From: J051 sp040289295
GTDB taxonomy: Bacteria; Armatimonadota; Fimbriimonadia; Fimbriimonadales; ATM1
NCBI GenBank assembly: GCA_040289295.1
Contig: PSLA01000010.1
Coordinates: forward strand, 1 to 64,000
Length of the DNA stretch: 64,000 bases
Direction: 5' to 3'
Part shown: in pieces, positions 25,257 through 34,645 of the stretch
Layout: each line of letters opens with the position of its first letter
How positions within the stretch are numbered: the stretch's first letter is position 1
Notes under the pieces: generated by a model
What the model was told of the DNA's origin: nothing
The model's database searches: none
The model's input: the letters and a program-made list of their open reading frames with translations, nothing else
Position numbers and translations under genes: made by a program

Positions 25257-26330
25257 TCAGGTGATCTCCCGAACGAGATTCTTCTCCGCGTAGGCGCGCT
25301 TGCTGACCTCACGTGCCAATTCGCCTGCGATGCCCCGGAACGCCTTCGCACTTGGGGAGTCGGGTTCGGAGACGACGACCGGCACCCCGCTGTCGCCCGA
25401 AGCGCTTACCGCTGGGTCGAGTGGAATCTTGCCAAGCAGAGGCGCGCGATACCGCTTGGCTATCTCTTCGCCCCTTCCCGCGCCGAAGATCTCTGTCGCC
25501 TCGGCGCATTTCGGGCAAAGGAACGTTCCCATGTTTTCCACGATCCCCAGAAGTGAGGTATCCATCCGGTTGAATAACGCGACAGAGTGGCCTGCGATTT
25601 GAGACGCCACGTCGTGCGGCGTAATGACGAGCACGACGCCCGTTAGCGACACGAGCTGGGCGAGCGACATCGGCGCGTCACCCGTGCCTGGCGGCAGGTC
25701 AACTACCAAATAGTCCAACTCGCCCCATTGCACATCGGCGAGCAACTGCTTCACGGTCCCTGCCACCATCGGCCCGCGCCACAGCACCGCCTGCCCTTCT
25801 TCCAGCAAGAATCCCAACGACATCACCTTTAACCCGAAGCGCTCTATGGGCACGATCCGCCCCTTCTCCACGTTCGGGCGTTCCTCTCTGCATCCCAGCA
25901 GCAGCGGGATCGTCGGCCCGTACACGTCAGCGTCCATCAAGCCCACCGTGGCGCCCGTCTCACGCAACGCAACCGCAAGGTTCGCCGCCACCGTGCTCTT
26001 GCCAACGCCCCCTTTGCCACTCGCAACCGCAATCACGTTCCGCACGCCCGGAAGCATCTCCACCTCTTCGTTGGTTTGCCGTACTCGAGCCGCCATATCC
26101 ACAACCACAGCCTGAACTCCGTCTAGCGCGCGGATGACGCGTTCGCACTGCGCCTGCAGTTCATCCTTAACGGGGCAGGCGGGCGTTGTCAGCTCGACCT
26201 TGGCATACACCGATGCGCCCTCGATGCGCACCTCCTTGACGAACCCGAGCGTGACAATGTCCCGCCTGAGGTCCGGGTCTTGCACTTGACGCAACGCGTC
26301 GAAAACCGATTCCTCGGAAAGCTGTGGCAT
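25257..26330 (-). CDS. mrp: Iron-sulfur cluster carrier ATPase, Mrp/ApbC/Nbp35 family
   Basis: 357 aa from the ATG at 26330 (an in-frame GTG at 26339 would add three residues). The N-terminal MIP18-like domain (residues 1-85) has LxxVxDPDLRRDIVTLGFV and TTPACPVKDEL. VIAVASGKGGVGKSTVAANLA (about 100-120) is the deviant Walker A, DADVYGPT and VDLPPGTGD the switch motifs. FLCPKCAE (about 270-277) has the CxxC that binds a [4Fe-4S] cluster at the dimer interface. It transfers clusters to apoproteins. The upstream gap holds a family A palindrome, with no obvious promoter. Confidence 0.95.
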   Translation of the reverse strand: MPQLSEESVFDALRQVQDPDLRRDIVTLGFVKEVRIEGASVYAKVELTTPACPVKDELQAQCERVIRALDGVQAVVVDMAARVRQTNEEVEMLPGVRNVIAVASGKGGVGKSTVAANLAVALRETGATVGLMDADVYGPTIPLLLGCREERPNVEKGRIVPIERFGLKVMSLGFLLEEGQAVLWRGPMVAGTVKQLLADVQWGELDYLVVDLPPGTGDAPMSLAQLVSLTGVVLVITPHDVASQIAGHSVALFNRMDTSLLGIVENMGTFLCPKCAEATEIFGAGRGEEIAKRYRAPLLGKIPLDPAVSASGDSGVPVVVSEPDSPSAKAFRGIAGELAREVSKRAYAEKNLVREIT

Positions 26331-26346
26331 GATGAACACAGTCTAC

Positions 26347-26380
26347 CCCCCCTCCCCCTGGGAGAGGGCCGGGGTGAGGG
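26347..26380. repeat. Family A palindromic repeat
   Basis: CCCCTCCCCCTGGGAGAGGG then CCGGGGTGAGGG, between mrp and the end of the RND transporter gene. As these two genes run in the same direction, the hairpin could act as a terminator or processing site, but it lacks a T-tract. Confidence 0.8.
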
Positions 26381-26393
26381 AGCCGGCTACGCG

Positions 26394-29300
26394 TTACTCG
26401 ACTTTATCGGGCACTTCGCCTGGTTTCCGCGCGCCTTCGCCTTTGCCGTCGCCACTGGGGCGCTCGCCATTCGCACTGCGTTGTTTCAACATCCCTCCGG
26501 TAATCGCGCGCATCCTGGCGCCGATGTGGCGCGAGAGGTCGTCGAAGATCGTGTAACTGCAAGGGATGACAAACAGCGTGAGCAACGTTGAGACGCTCAT
26601 TCCCCCGATGATGATGACGCCCAGCGGCGATCGGAACTCTGAGCCACGTCCCAGAGACACGGCAAGCGGAATCATAGCGAGAACGAGCGCAAGCGTGGTC
26701 ATCAGAATCGGGCGCATCCGCGTGCGCCCAGACTCAAGCAGCGCCTCATGCCGACTCAAGCCCCTCTCACGGAGCGTGTTAGCAAAGTCCACGAGCAGAA
26801 TGGCGTTCTTGCCAACCAAGCCGATGAGCATAATCACCGCAATGAAGCCGACGATGTCGAACGCCTTTCCCGTAATCATCAACGCCAGCAACGCGCCAAC
26901 CATCGCTTGCGGCTGCGCCAACTGTATGATGAACGGATAGAGCAGGTTGTCGAACAGCGCCGCAAGCACCATGTACACGAAGATGATGGCGAGGATGAAC
27001 GCAACCGCCATGTGCCCCTGCTCGTTCTGCTGCGCTTGGTTCTGCCCCAACTCTTGCCATACAACTCCTTCCCCAAGGTCTGTGTTCCGCAAAATCTCTC
27101 TTAACCGCGCGCCAGTCGAACCAGCCACGTAGCCCGGCAGCAGATATCCGTAGACTGTAACCTGACGTTGGCGATCCAGTCGCTCAACCTTGTCCTGTTT
27201 CACCGTCCGCTTTATCTGCGCTACATCGCCGAGCAGCACGGCCTGTCCCTGGCGGAACGTAATGGGAACGTTCGCCAGCTCACTCACTTGCTTGCGAGTG
27301 TCGTCGCTCAGGTTGATGCGGATGTCGTATTCTCTGCCCGATTCGCGGTATTTCGCGTCGTTGTTGCCTTCGTAAAACACCCGCAGCACCGCTCCCATCT
27401 GCGCCACGGAGAGGTTGTTGTCCGCCAACTTCGTGCGGTCCGGAATCACCGAGAGTTCCGGCTTGCCAGGCTTCGATGAAAGCCCGACGTTCACCACCCC
27501 ATCTAGCCCACGCAAGACTTCGGCGACCTTCTGGGCGGCAGGCAAAGCGTTCGCAGGGTTGAGGCTACGCACCGCAACCCGGATGTCCCCACCAGGCCCA
27601 AAGTTGTTTTGGCCATGCACTACGATCTCGGCGCCGGGCACTTTGCCAATCCGCTGCATTAACTCTGTCTGAATCGTCGTTTGCACCCGGGTGCGCAGAC
27701 TGTCGTCATCCTTCTTCCAAAACTCGATGGTGTCGAGAAGCGCACGCTTCGGCTTTAGCGAGACAGACAGGCTGGCGTATTGCGATCCTGTGTTCCCCAC
27801 ACCGGACCCACCGGACGACTGCCGCCCAACCAGAGACGTAACGTAGTCCACCTCTGGTATGCCCATCGCTGCCTCCTCGACACGCTTGACCACCGAGAGG
27901 GTGCGCTCGAGTGATGACCCCGGAGGGAGCGTAACGTCCACTTGGATCAGCCCCGACTCGACGTTCGGGAAGAAAGTGAACTGAAAGAGTGGTGCTCCCT
28001 TGAGCCCTGCGAAGAAGTGCCCGACGGCGCTTGCCCCCGCCATCGCCACGGCGAACACGAAGGCGCCAACAAGGTTTGCGCGCAGTCGGCGCGCCCGGTT
28101 CGACCCGAAAAGGGAAACACTGACGGCAACCACGACACCAATGATCAGGAAGAACCGCCCCGGCGAAAGCGACTTCGCGTAACTGGGCATAAAGCTACCG
28201 AAGATAACGAGGACAACACCGATGAGCGCGCCCAGGCCAATCCAAATGACCCACCACCTGTGGCGCAGACCCCAGTCCAACCCGGCTTTGTATGCATCGG
28301 CGAAGGCGTGCAGGCGCCGCTCGAACCAGCCCGAGAATCCTCGCTCTGCTTCGCGGTATTCGTTCTCTCGGTACCAGCGGCTGGCGAGCATTGGTGTAAG
28401 GGTGAAAGAGACGAAAAGGGAAAACAGGGTTGCGGCGACTACGGTGAGGGCAAACGGGCGCATGAACTGGCCGACGATGCCTCCCATCAGGGCAATAGGG
28501 ATGAAGACCACAACGTCCACAAGAGTGATGGAGACGGCCGCGAGGCCGATCTCCATGCGACCGTTGAACGCTGCGTCCGCCGGCGCCTCGCCCATCGTCA
28601 GATGCCGATATGTGTTCTCTAGCACCACGATGGCATCGTCAACGAGGATGCCGATTGCCAGCGACAGCCCAAGCATCGTCATGGTGTTTAGTGTGAACCC
28701 CAACGCCGATATCGCGGCGAACGCTGCAAACAACGACGTTGGTATCGCAAGCGCCACAATCAACGTTCCACGAACGTTGTGCAAAAAGATGTAAATGATG
28801 AGGACAACCAGCCCAATACCAAACACGAGCGCGATGTAGAGGTCCTCCAACGATTCGTTCACCCGGTCAGCGCTCTTCAGCGTCGGTGTAAAGTTCACCG
28901 GATACACTTGCTCCAGTTCGTCAAGAGCGCTCAGCACGTTCTCTGTGATGGCGACGGTGTTCCCCTCGCGCGTCTTTTGAACGGTCATCACCACGGCGTC
29001 GCGACCGTTGATCCTGCTGATTTCGGTTCGCTCGGCTGGACCGTCGGTCACCGTCGCGATGTCCTTTAGCCGCACGATGGCAGGAGGGGTGTTCGGGTTC
29101 TGGCGGTCCGTTATCGGGATGACGAGATTGCGCAATTCGTCCACTGAGCTGAACTCGCCGCTCATTCGGACGCCCACCTCAGTGCTCCCCCTTTCGATGC
29201 GACCGCTCGGCACATCCAGCGTAGAACCCGCCACCGCGTCCAGCACTTCTCGAATGCCCAAGCCATAACTCATTAGCCGCCGGCTATCAACTGCCACACG

Positions 29301-29852
29301 AATTTCTCGCACCTCGCCGCCGCGAACCGAAACCTCCGCCACCCCCTCGATGCGCGCAAGAAGCGCCCGGATCCTGTCGTCCACCAAATCCCTCAACTGT
29401 AGCGACGAAAGCACGTCGCTCTCCACTGCAATCGACAAAATCGGCTGCGCCGTCACGTTGAGCTTGCTAACGACCGGACGCTCCGTGTCCCGCGGCAAGA
29501 AGCCAGTTATCGAGTTCACCTTCGAAGTCACTTCTTGCAGCGCGACATCCGAGTTAACACCCAACTCGAACTCGAACGAAACCACGCTCAGCCCCTCCAA
29601 CGAGGTGGACTGAATCTGCTTGAGCCCCTCCACGCTCGTCACGGCGTCCTCGATCCGCTTCGTCACGAGCGTCTCAATCTCCTCGGGGCCGGCGCCCGGA
29701 TACGAGGTCGTCACGGTGACGAAAGGGAAGTCCACCTCCGGGTTCTGCTCGCGAGGCATGCTCCTCAAGCCGAGGTAGCCCAATACGAGCATGGCAAGCA
29801 TCGCCATCAGAACCCAGACCGGCCTGCGAATTGCGGCAAGCGTGAGATTCAC
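26394..29852 (-). CDS. RND-family efflux transporter inner-membrane pump (AcrB/MexB-like)
   Basis: About 1152 aa from the GTG at 29852; a longer open frame to 29969 only reads through a palindromic repeat. N-terminus VNLTLAAIRRPVWVLM begins the first membrane helix. PREQNPEVDFPFVTVTTSYPGA..EETVT-like porter residues, GLSLAIGILVDDAIVVLEN (helix 4, proton-relay Asp pair), RPFALTVVAAT, and late GLVGKNAILLVDFAN match RND pumps. Spacing of two halves and twelve helices fits. The C-terminal tail is Lys/Gly-rich. A HlyD adaptor, TolC channel and TetR regulator precede it. Cargo is probably drugs or lipophilic compounds; a solute or metal specialism cannot be excluded. Confidence 0.95.
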   Translation of the reverse strand: MNLTLAAIRRPVWVLMAMLAMLVLGYLGLRSMPREQNPEVDFPFVTVTTSYPGAGPEEIETLVTKRIEDAVTSVEGLKQIQSTSLEGLSVVSFEFELGVNSDVALQEVTSKVNSITGFLPRDTERPVVSKLNVTAQPILSIAVESDVLSSLQLRDLVDDRIRALLARIEGVAEVSVRGGEVREIRVAVDSRRLMSYGLGIREVLDAVAGSTLDVPSGRIERGSTEVGVRMSGEFSSVDELRNLVIPITDRQNPNTPPAIVRLKDIATVTDGPAERTEISRINGRDAVVMTVQKTREGNTVAITENVLSALDELEQVYPVNFTPTLKSADRVNESLEDLYIALVFGIGLVVLIIYIFLHNVRGTLIVALAIPTSLFAAFAAISALGFTLNTMTMLGLSLAIGILVDDAIVVLENTYRHLTMGEAPADAAFNGRMEIGLAAVSITLVDVVVFIPIALMGGIVGQFMRPFALTVVAATLFSLFVSFTLTPMLASRWYRENEYREAERGFSGWFERRLHAFADAYKAGLDWGLRHRWWVIWIGLGALIGVVLVIFGSFMPSYAKSLSPGRFFLIIGVVVAVSVSLFGSNRARRLRANLVGAFVFAVAMAGASAVGHFFAGLKGAPLFQFTFFPNVESGLIQVDVTLPPGSSLERTLSVVKRVEEAAMGIPEVDYVTSLVGRQSSGGSGVGNTGSQYASLSVSLKPKRALLDTIEFWKKDDDSLRTRVQTTIQTELMQRIGKVPGAEIVVHGQNNFGPGGDIRVAVRSLNPANALPAAQKVAEVLRGLDGVVNVGLSSKPGKPELSVIPDRTKLADNNLSVAQMGAVLRVFYEGNNDAKYRESGREYDIRINLSDDTRKQVSELANVPITFRQGQAVLLGDVAQIKRTVKQDKVERLDRQRQVTVYGYLLPGYVAGSTGARLREILRNTDLGEGVVWQELGQNQAQQNEQGHMAVAFILAIIFVYMVLAALFDNLLYPFIIQLAQPQAMVGALLALMITGKAFDIVGFIAVIMLIGLVGKNAILLVDFANTLRERGLSRHEALLESGRTRMRPILMTTLALVLAMIPLAVSLGRGSEFRSPLGVIIIGGMSVSTLLTLFVIPCSYTIFDDLSRHIGARMRAITGGMLKQRSANGERPSGDGKGEGARKPGEVPDKVE

Positions 29853-29857
29853 GGCTG

Positions 29858-29893
29858 TACCCTCACCCCGGCCCTCTCCCGCCGGGAGAGGGG
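29858..29893. repeat. Family A palindromic repeat at the hlyD/acrB junction
   Basis: Reverse-oriented copy, CCCTCACCCCGGCCCTCTCC then CGCCGGGAGAGG. It forms the last codons of the adaptor gene (PPSPGGRGPG) and the 10-bp spacer before the pump's GTG. Confidence 0.85.
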
Positions 29894-31386
29894 GGCTTTC
29901 CCCTCCCAGCCTGCTTCTCCACGCGAATCTTGGATTCACGAAGCAGATTCTCCTTGCCTTGTAGCACAACCTCGTCTTGCTCGGAGACGCCGGTTACTCT
30001 GACCACCGAATCACCTGTCTCAAAGGCCTCCACCTGAACCTTCTCGACCGCGTTGGCGCCCTTGCGAATCCAAACGAAAGCGCTGTCACCCTCTCGAACG
30101 ATCGTCTCCGCAGGAAGCACCAGGCTCTCCGGCAAAACGGCCAACTCGATGCGCCCGCGAGCGAACATGCCGGGGCGGAGGACGCGCTCTGGATCCATGA
30201 TGCCCACCCGAACGCGAAACACGCGGCCGAGCTCCCGTCCAACAGGATTCAGCGCAATCACCTTGCCCTCGAAATCTCGGTTCGGGAGGGCGTCGGCGCG
30301 GATGGTGACGCGCTGCCCTTGCTTCACGCGTAGAATGTCGGTTTCGGACACTTGGGCGTCGAAGTAGACGCCCTGGAGTCCAACGATGGTAGCGACAGGC
30401 GTTCCGGGCGCAACGACCTGTCCGACTTGCGCCGGCTTGCCTGTAACGTATCCGTCGAACGGAGCGACGACGGTAGCGTCGGCAAGCGCGGACTCAGCGA
30501 GACGGAGTGCAGCCCGCGCTTGGGCGACGGCTGCCTCGGCCTGGTCGAGTTGGCGACGGCGCACTGCGTCCATGGCTTTGTTGGCTCGCGCACTGCGGAG
30601 CGCCTCCTCCGCTTGGCGGACGGCCTGCTCGGCCTGCCGAATCTCCTCGGGTCGCGTGCCCTCTACGAGCAAATCGTATGCCTCAACGGCCTGTTGGTAA
30701 CCCGCCAACGCCTGGTCATAGATAGCTTGAGCGGCGTCGAGGTCAGCCTTTGCCACCGCTTCCTGTTCATAGAGGCGCCGGACGCGGCTTAAGTCAGCCT
30801 TCGCCTTGTCGAGTTGCGCCTTCGCCTGGTTCACGCGAGCCTTGGCCTGCTCCTTCTCCTGCGTGCGGGCTCCGGCCCGGGCCAGATCGAGCCGCGCCCT
30901 TGCCGACTCCAGTTGCGCCTCTGCCTGGCGGACGGCCGCTTCGGTCTGCTGAGGCGACATGGCGACCTGCAGTTCCGCCTCGGCTTGTCGCCCCAAGGCC
31001 TGTTGCAGCGCGGCGCGAGCCTGCACCACCTGCAGCCGCAGGTCGGTTGTCTCAACCTGCGCGATGGTTTGTCCTGCCTGAACTCGAGAGCCTTCTCGAA
31101 CGCTCACGCTGACCAATCGGCCACCAACCTTCGCGCCGACCTGAACGAAGTCGAGCGTGTCGAGGGAGCCGGATACCTCGAGTGTTTCGATCACGTTGCG
31201 ACGCTCTGGCTTGACAACAGTGACGGGGATTGTCGTGTCGGCGAGCATCTCCGCTTGCGCCTTGGCGTTTTGTTGCGCCTCGCGGTCCGCGCAGCCAAGC
31301 ACGAGCACGACAAACGGTAGCAACAGGGTCAGGCGCTTCCACGAAGCGCACTTCTCGTTGTTCGCTCGATCGGGTTGTGTCCTCAT
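29863..31386 (-). CDS. RND periplasmic adaptor (HlyD/MFP family) lipoprotein
   Basis: 507 aa. A hydrophobic segment LLLPFVVLVLGC ends at a lipobox Cys (about 31). Strands around VGAKVGGRLVSVSVREGSRVQAGQTIAQVE form the lipoyl half-motif, then a long helical hairpin (about 115-320, heptad-rich in Ala/Gln/Glu) longer than in AcrA. ATVVAPFDGYVTGKPAQVGQVVAPGTPVATIV completes the lipoyl domain, with a beta-barrel and membrane-proximal domain after it. The last ten residues are translated from a family A palindrome. It overlaps tolC by 4 bp and links pump to channel. Confidence 0.93.
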   Translation of the reverse strand: MRTQPDRANNEKCASWKRLTLLLPFVVLVLGCADREAQQNAKAQAEMLADTTIPVTVVKPERRNVIETLEVSGSLDTLDFVQVGAKVGGRLVSVSVREGSRVQAGQTIAQVETTDLRLQVVQARAALQQALGRQAEAELQVAMSPQQTEAAVRQAEAQLESARARLDLARAGARTQEKEQAKARVNQAKAQLDKAKADLSRVRRLYEQEAVAKADLDAAQAIYDQALAGYQQAVEAYDLLVEGTRPEEIRQAEQAVRQAEEALRSARANKAMDAVRRRQLDQAEAAVAQARAALRLAESALADATVVAPFDGYVTGKPAQVGQVVAPGTPVATIVGLQGVYFDAQVSETDILRVKQGQRVTIRADALPNRDFEGKVIALNPVGRELGRVFRVRVGIMDPERVLRPGMFARGRIELAVLPESLVLPAETIVREGDSAFVWIRKGANAVEKVQVEAFETGDSVVRVTGVSEQDEVVLQGKENLLRESKIRVEKQAGRGKPPSPGGRGPG

Positions 31387-32678
31387 CCTAAATCTTCCTT
31401 TCCTACAGCTCGTTGCAGCCTTGCGTAGGCTTTATGAAAGTCATAGAGGGCGTTGACATACGCGGCGCGAGCGCGGGCGAGGGCAACGGTGGCATCGGAG
31501 ACCTCCAGAGGCGTGCCGACGCCGCCTGAGTAACGCACTCGCGCCAATCGGTAGGCCTCGCGGGCGAACTCCACGCCCTTGGCGGCGGTTTCTACCGCCT
31601 CCCTCGCGGCAACAACGTCCAGCCAAGCTTGCCGAACCTCGAGCTCGACTGCCAGGATCGTTTGTTGGAGCGCGATGTGGGCTTGCTCTTCGTCCTGTTT
31701 CGATTGGTCAACGATCGAGCGGACTCGCCCGGCGTCGAAGATAGGGACGCTAAGCACCGCCGTCGCGGAGATGGTGTCTCGCTCGCTGCCGAAACCGCGG
31801 GCTTGTGGGTCCCGGCTCATCGTCGCTGTGATGTTCAGCTCGGGCAACAATTGCCGCTCCCTGGCTTGCCGGATACTTTTCTGGAGAGTGAGCGCGTGTT
31901 GAGCAGCTCGCACCTCGGGACGGGCCGCCTTCGCCGCCTCGATGAGCTCCTCCAGAGACGGCAGGTCTTTCGGAATGGCGTCAGGGGCAACGAGCTGGAC
32001 CGGCGCACCGGTGTCACGTGACAAGGCGTGGTTGAATGAAGCTTTTGCCAAAGCGAGACCATTTCTCGCTTGAATGCGCTCCTGCTCGGCGACCTTAAGC
32101 TCCGATTCGAAGCGCAACACATCGAACCTCGGAACGACGCCCGCCTCGAACCGAGCCTCGGCAACGCGCAGCGCTTCTTCTGCATTCGCTACGCGCTCTT
32201 CTGCGACGCCGACTAACTCTTGGGCTACGAACACATTGAAGAAAGCGACCTTTGCAGCAAGCGACACATCGTTCACAGCCGCGTGGAGCAGCGCTTCTGC
32301 CGCTTCTACCTGCGCGCCGGCTCCTCGGATTCCCAGACCGAAGATCCCACTCACGTCTACCGACTGGCGCAGGCTCAGCGACAGATTCGACCGATCGATT
32401 GGTCGAACGACGATTGGTGGCTGCATCGGGTCAAACCGGACGGTAACGTCACTCGTGAAGCGGGTGTACGTGGCGTCAAGGGTTAGGCTCGGCAACGTTT
32501 GCGCGATCGCCTGACGCCGGACGCTCTTCGCGCGCTCTACGTCCGCCTCCGCTCGTTGGACGGCAAACGCGTTAGTCTGGGCGGTACGCACCGCGTCTTG
32601 TAACGTCATGCCTATTCGCACGGGCTCGGACTGCTGAAGGACAGCGAAGGCGAGGGGAAAAAATAGGAGTGGGGTCAT
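31383..32678 (-). CDS. TolC-family outer membrane efflux protein
   Basis: 431 aa. N-terminal hydrophobic export signal (LLFFPLAFAVLQQ). Two internally similar halves of the OEP domain: L.DAVRTAQTNAFAVQRAEADVERAKSVRRQAIAQTLPSL and LEELIEAAKAARPEVRAAQHALTLQKSIRQARERQLLPEL. The second half ends VRYSGGVGTPLEVSDATVALARARAAYVNALYDFHKAYARLQRAVG, the standard closing motif. Forms the outer membrane/periplasm tunnel for the RND pump encoded downstream. Overlaps tetR and hlyD by 4 bp each. Confidence 0.94.
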   Translation of the reverse strand: MTPLLFFPLAFAVLQQSEPVRIGMTLQDAVRTAQTNAFAVQRAEADVERAKSVRRQAIAQTLPSLTLDATYTRFTSDVTVRFDPMQPPIVVRPIDRSNLSLSLRQSVDVSGIFGLGIRGAGAQVEAAEALLHAAVNDVSLAAKVAFFNVFVAQELVGVAEERVANAEEALRVAEARFEAGVVPRFDVLRFESELKVAEQERIQARNGLALAKASFNHALSRDTGAPVQLVAPDAIPKDLPSLEELIEAAKAARPEVRAAQHALTLQKSIRQARERQLLPELNITATMSRDPQARGFGSERDTISATAVLSVPIFDAGRVRSIVDQSKQDEEQAHIALQQTILAVELEVRQAWLDVVAAREAVETAAKGVEFAREAYRLARVRYSGGVGTPLEVSDATVALARARAAYVNALYDFHKAYARLQRAVGKEDLG

Positions 32679-33319
32679 TGCTGTTTCGCTCTCCTAACCT
32701 GGCTCTTGGAGTGCGTCTTCCGCTTTGGGGGACCCTCCGCAAGGCGAACGCCGTCGAGAACCGTACGCACGACCTCGCGCACCCCCCTCTCTGGCACGTT
32801 CCAGAGGCTGAACGACGCCGCGCAGTGCAACAGCAAGCGAGCCACGACGGTTGTGTCGTGTGGGCGCAGTTCGCCGAGCTTAACGAACTTCTCGAGCAAC
32901 GCCCCGAGGTGGTCCGAGCCGTGCCGGAGCACATCCTCCCAACGCGTGTTCACCGCGCCGTTCACCACCGCCTCCCCGATGAACACCCGCATCAGCGCCT
33001 CGTTTCGCTTGAAGACATTGTAGATGGCGAGAAGCGCACGCTCCAGCGCGCGATCGACCCGCTCCTTCGGCTCGGGCTCGGCGGCGCAACACAGCTCCGG
33101 CACGAATGCGTACCGTTCAATCGTTGCAAAGAGAATATCCTCTTTAGACTGGAAGTAGTGGTACAGCAGGCCTGGTGCGACCCCCGCGCGACGGGCTATC
33201 TCCTTCACAGACGCGCCGTCGAAACCCTTTTCGCTGAACACGGCGAGAGCGCCAGCGAGAATCTCATCTCGTCGCTCCTCGACTCTCGTCCCGGCAACCG
33301 TGATGTCTGTCTTTGGCAT
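32675..33319 (-). CDS. TetR-family transcriptional regulator of the efflux operon
   Basis: About 214 aa from the ATG at 33319; a longer frame to 33334 would begin inside the operator. The N-terminal helix-turn-helix is clear: RRDEILAGALAVFSEKGFDGASVKEIARRAGVAPGLLYHYFQSKEDIL (about 17-64). The C-terminal half is helical, as for a ligand-binding domain, and ends in a basic tail. It is the first gene of tetR-tolC-hlyD-acrB and overlaps tolC by 4 bp. A perfect palindrome lies 1 bp upstream of its start, so it very probably represses its own operon until an effector binds. Confidence 0.93.
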   Translation of the reverse strand: MPKTDITVAGTRVEERRDEILAGALAVFSEKGFDGASVKEIARRAGVAPGLLYHYFQSKEDILFATIERYAFVPELCCAAEPEPKERVDRALERALLAIYNVFKRNEALMRVFIGEAVVNGAVNTRWEDVLRHGSDHLGALLEKFVKLGELRPHDTTVVARLLLHCAASFSLWNVPERGVREVVRTVLDGVRLAEGPPKRKTHSKSQVRRAKQQ

Positions 33320-33320
33320 T

Positions 33321-33362
33321 GATTGAACGTTCAATCTACCATTTGCTTGGAAGGCATGTCAA
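33321..33362 (-). promoter_or_regulatory. Predicted TetR operator overlapping the efflux-operon promoter
   Basis: GATTGAACGTTCAATC (33321-33336) is a perfect 16-bp palindrome, the size and symmetry of a TetR-family site. On the minus strand TTGACA (33362-33357), an 18-bp spacer and TAGATT (33338-33333) form a promoter whose -10 box shares four bases with the palindrome. Bound repressor would block polymerase. The predicted transcript would start about 6-8 nt before the tetR ATG. Confidence 0.75.
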
Positions 33363-33421
33363 GGCGATCGACATAAGTGTCAGCATCAGCTCGTGACTTT
33401 CGCCCGTCTACACTGGTAGCA

Positions 33422-34546
33422 ATGTTCGAACTCCAGCAAAACGACGAGCACCGACCAGAGCACGGAAGCCTCTTCCCCGTCCGCGCAAAAATCAAGGTCA
33501 TTGGCATAGGAGGAGGCGGCTGTAACGCCGTCAACCGCATGATCGCAGAGCGCGTTCAGGGCGTCGAGTTCATTGCGATGAACACAGACGCTCAGGCCCT
33601 AGCGCTGTCGAAGGCCGCGCGCCGAGTGCAGCTCGGCGAAACCGTGACGAAAGGGCTAGGCAGCGGTGGCGACCCGGATGTCGGACGCGCCGCCGCCGAG
33701 GAAAGCGTCGAAGCCATCCGAAGATGCGTCACCGATGCGGACATGGTGTTCATCGCCGCAGGGCTGGGAGGAGGCACCGGGACCGGCGCGGCGCCCGCAG
33801 TGGCGCGTGCTGCGCGCGAAGCAGGAGCCCTAACGGTGGCAGTGGTGACGAAGCCCTTCCTGTTCGAAGGCCCCCGCCGCAAGCGAGTTGCCGAGGATGG
33901 CGCCGCTCGCATCACCGAGTTCGCTGACACCATCATCACCGTCCCCAACGACCGCCTGCTGGAAATCTTCGAGCGCCGCACAACCGTCCAACAAGCGTTC
34001 GCCGCAGCCGACGACGTCCTTCGGCAGGGCGTTCAGGGCATCAGCGACATCATCCTCCAACCGGGCATCATCAACGTAGACTTCGCCGATGTGCGAACAG
34101 TCATGAAGGATGCGGGATCGGCCATGATGGGCCTCGGCCGAGCAAGCGGCCACGGGGCAGCTCGTGTCGCAGCCGAGAAGGCGGCAAATTCGCCGCTCCT
34201 CGAAAGAAACATCCAAGGTGCCAGACGCCTCCTCGTCAACATCGAGTCTGGCCCCTCACTCGCGCTCAACGACATTCACGAGGCGATGGAGTACCTCATC
34301 CAGTTCACGGAGCCGGATGACGCGGACGTCATCGTCGGCCACGTGCTGCGGGAGGATTTAGGCGACGAGGTGATGATCACCCTGATGGCTGCATGCGTGG
34401 ACAAGCTCACCGCACGGCCGGCCGCCCAGGCGGCCGTTGAGCAGGTGGAGCCGCTCGACGGCCCGCTGCCGACGCCCGAGGAGCAATCCAATTTGGCGCT
34501 CGACATCCCCACGTTCCTCCGAAGACAACGGAAGGGCGAAACGTAA
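33422..34546 (+). CDS. ftsZ: Cell division GTPase FtsZ
   Basis: About 374 aa from the ATG at 33422. GIGGGGCNAVNRM (G1), AGLGGGTGTGAAPAVA (tubulin signature, about 113-128), VVTKPFLFEGPRRKRVAEDG, NDRLLEI and the T7 loop NVDFADVRTVM are all present. A short variable linker leads to the conserved C-terminal peptide LDIPTFLRRQRK, which binds FtsA or other tethers. It polymerises with GTP into the division ring. Unusually, no ftsA, ftsQ or mur genes adjoin it here; it diverges from the efflux regulator and is followed by a GYF_2/TM2 protein. Confidence 0.97.
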   Translation: MFELQQNDEHRPEHGSLFPVRAKIKVIGIGGGGCNAVNRMIAERVQGVEFIAMNTDAQALALSKAARRVQLGETVTKGLGSGGDPDVGRAAAEESVEAIRRCVTDADMVFIAAGLGGGTGTGAAPAVARAAREAGALTVAVVTKPFLFEGPRRKRVAEDGAARITEFADTIITVPNDRLLEIFERRTTVQQAFAAADDVLRQGVQGISDIILQPGIINVDFADVRTVMKDAGSAMMGLGRASGHGAARVAAEKAANSPLLERNIQGARRLLVNIESGPSLALNDIHEAMEYLIQFTEPDDADVIVGHVLREDLGDEVMITLMAACVDKLTARPAAQAAVEQVEPLDGPLPTPEEQSNLALDIPTFLRRQRKGET

Positions 34547-34645
34547 GGGCTTTCGTCATACCGCCGAGGGACTGGATGGGGCATCCGACCCCTTTTCATG
34601 CAACTTGTGGGGTTAGCGCCACGTATCAACTCCCGCAGCACGCCC

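Noticed and set aside
27942..28622. 226-codon plus-strand frame
   Set aside because: Antisense to the RND pump gene; polar, low-complexity translation.
26394..29969. Extended N-terminus of the RND pump (39 extra residues)
   Set aside because: The extra residues translate a palindrome and the end of the adaptor gene in another frame; the GTG at 29852 gives the normal family start.
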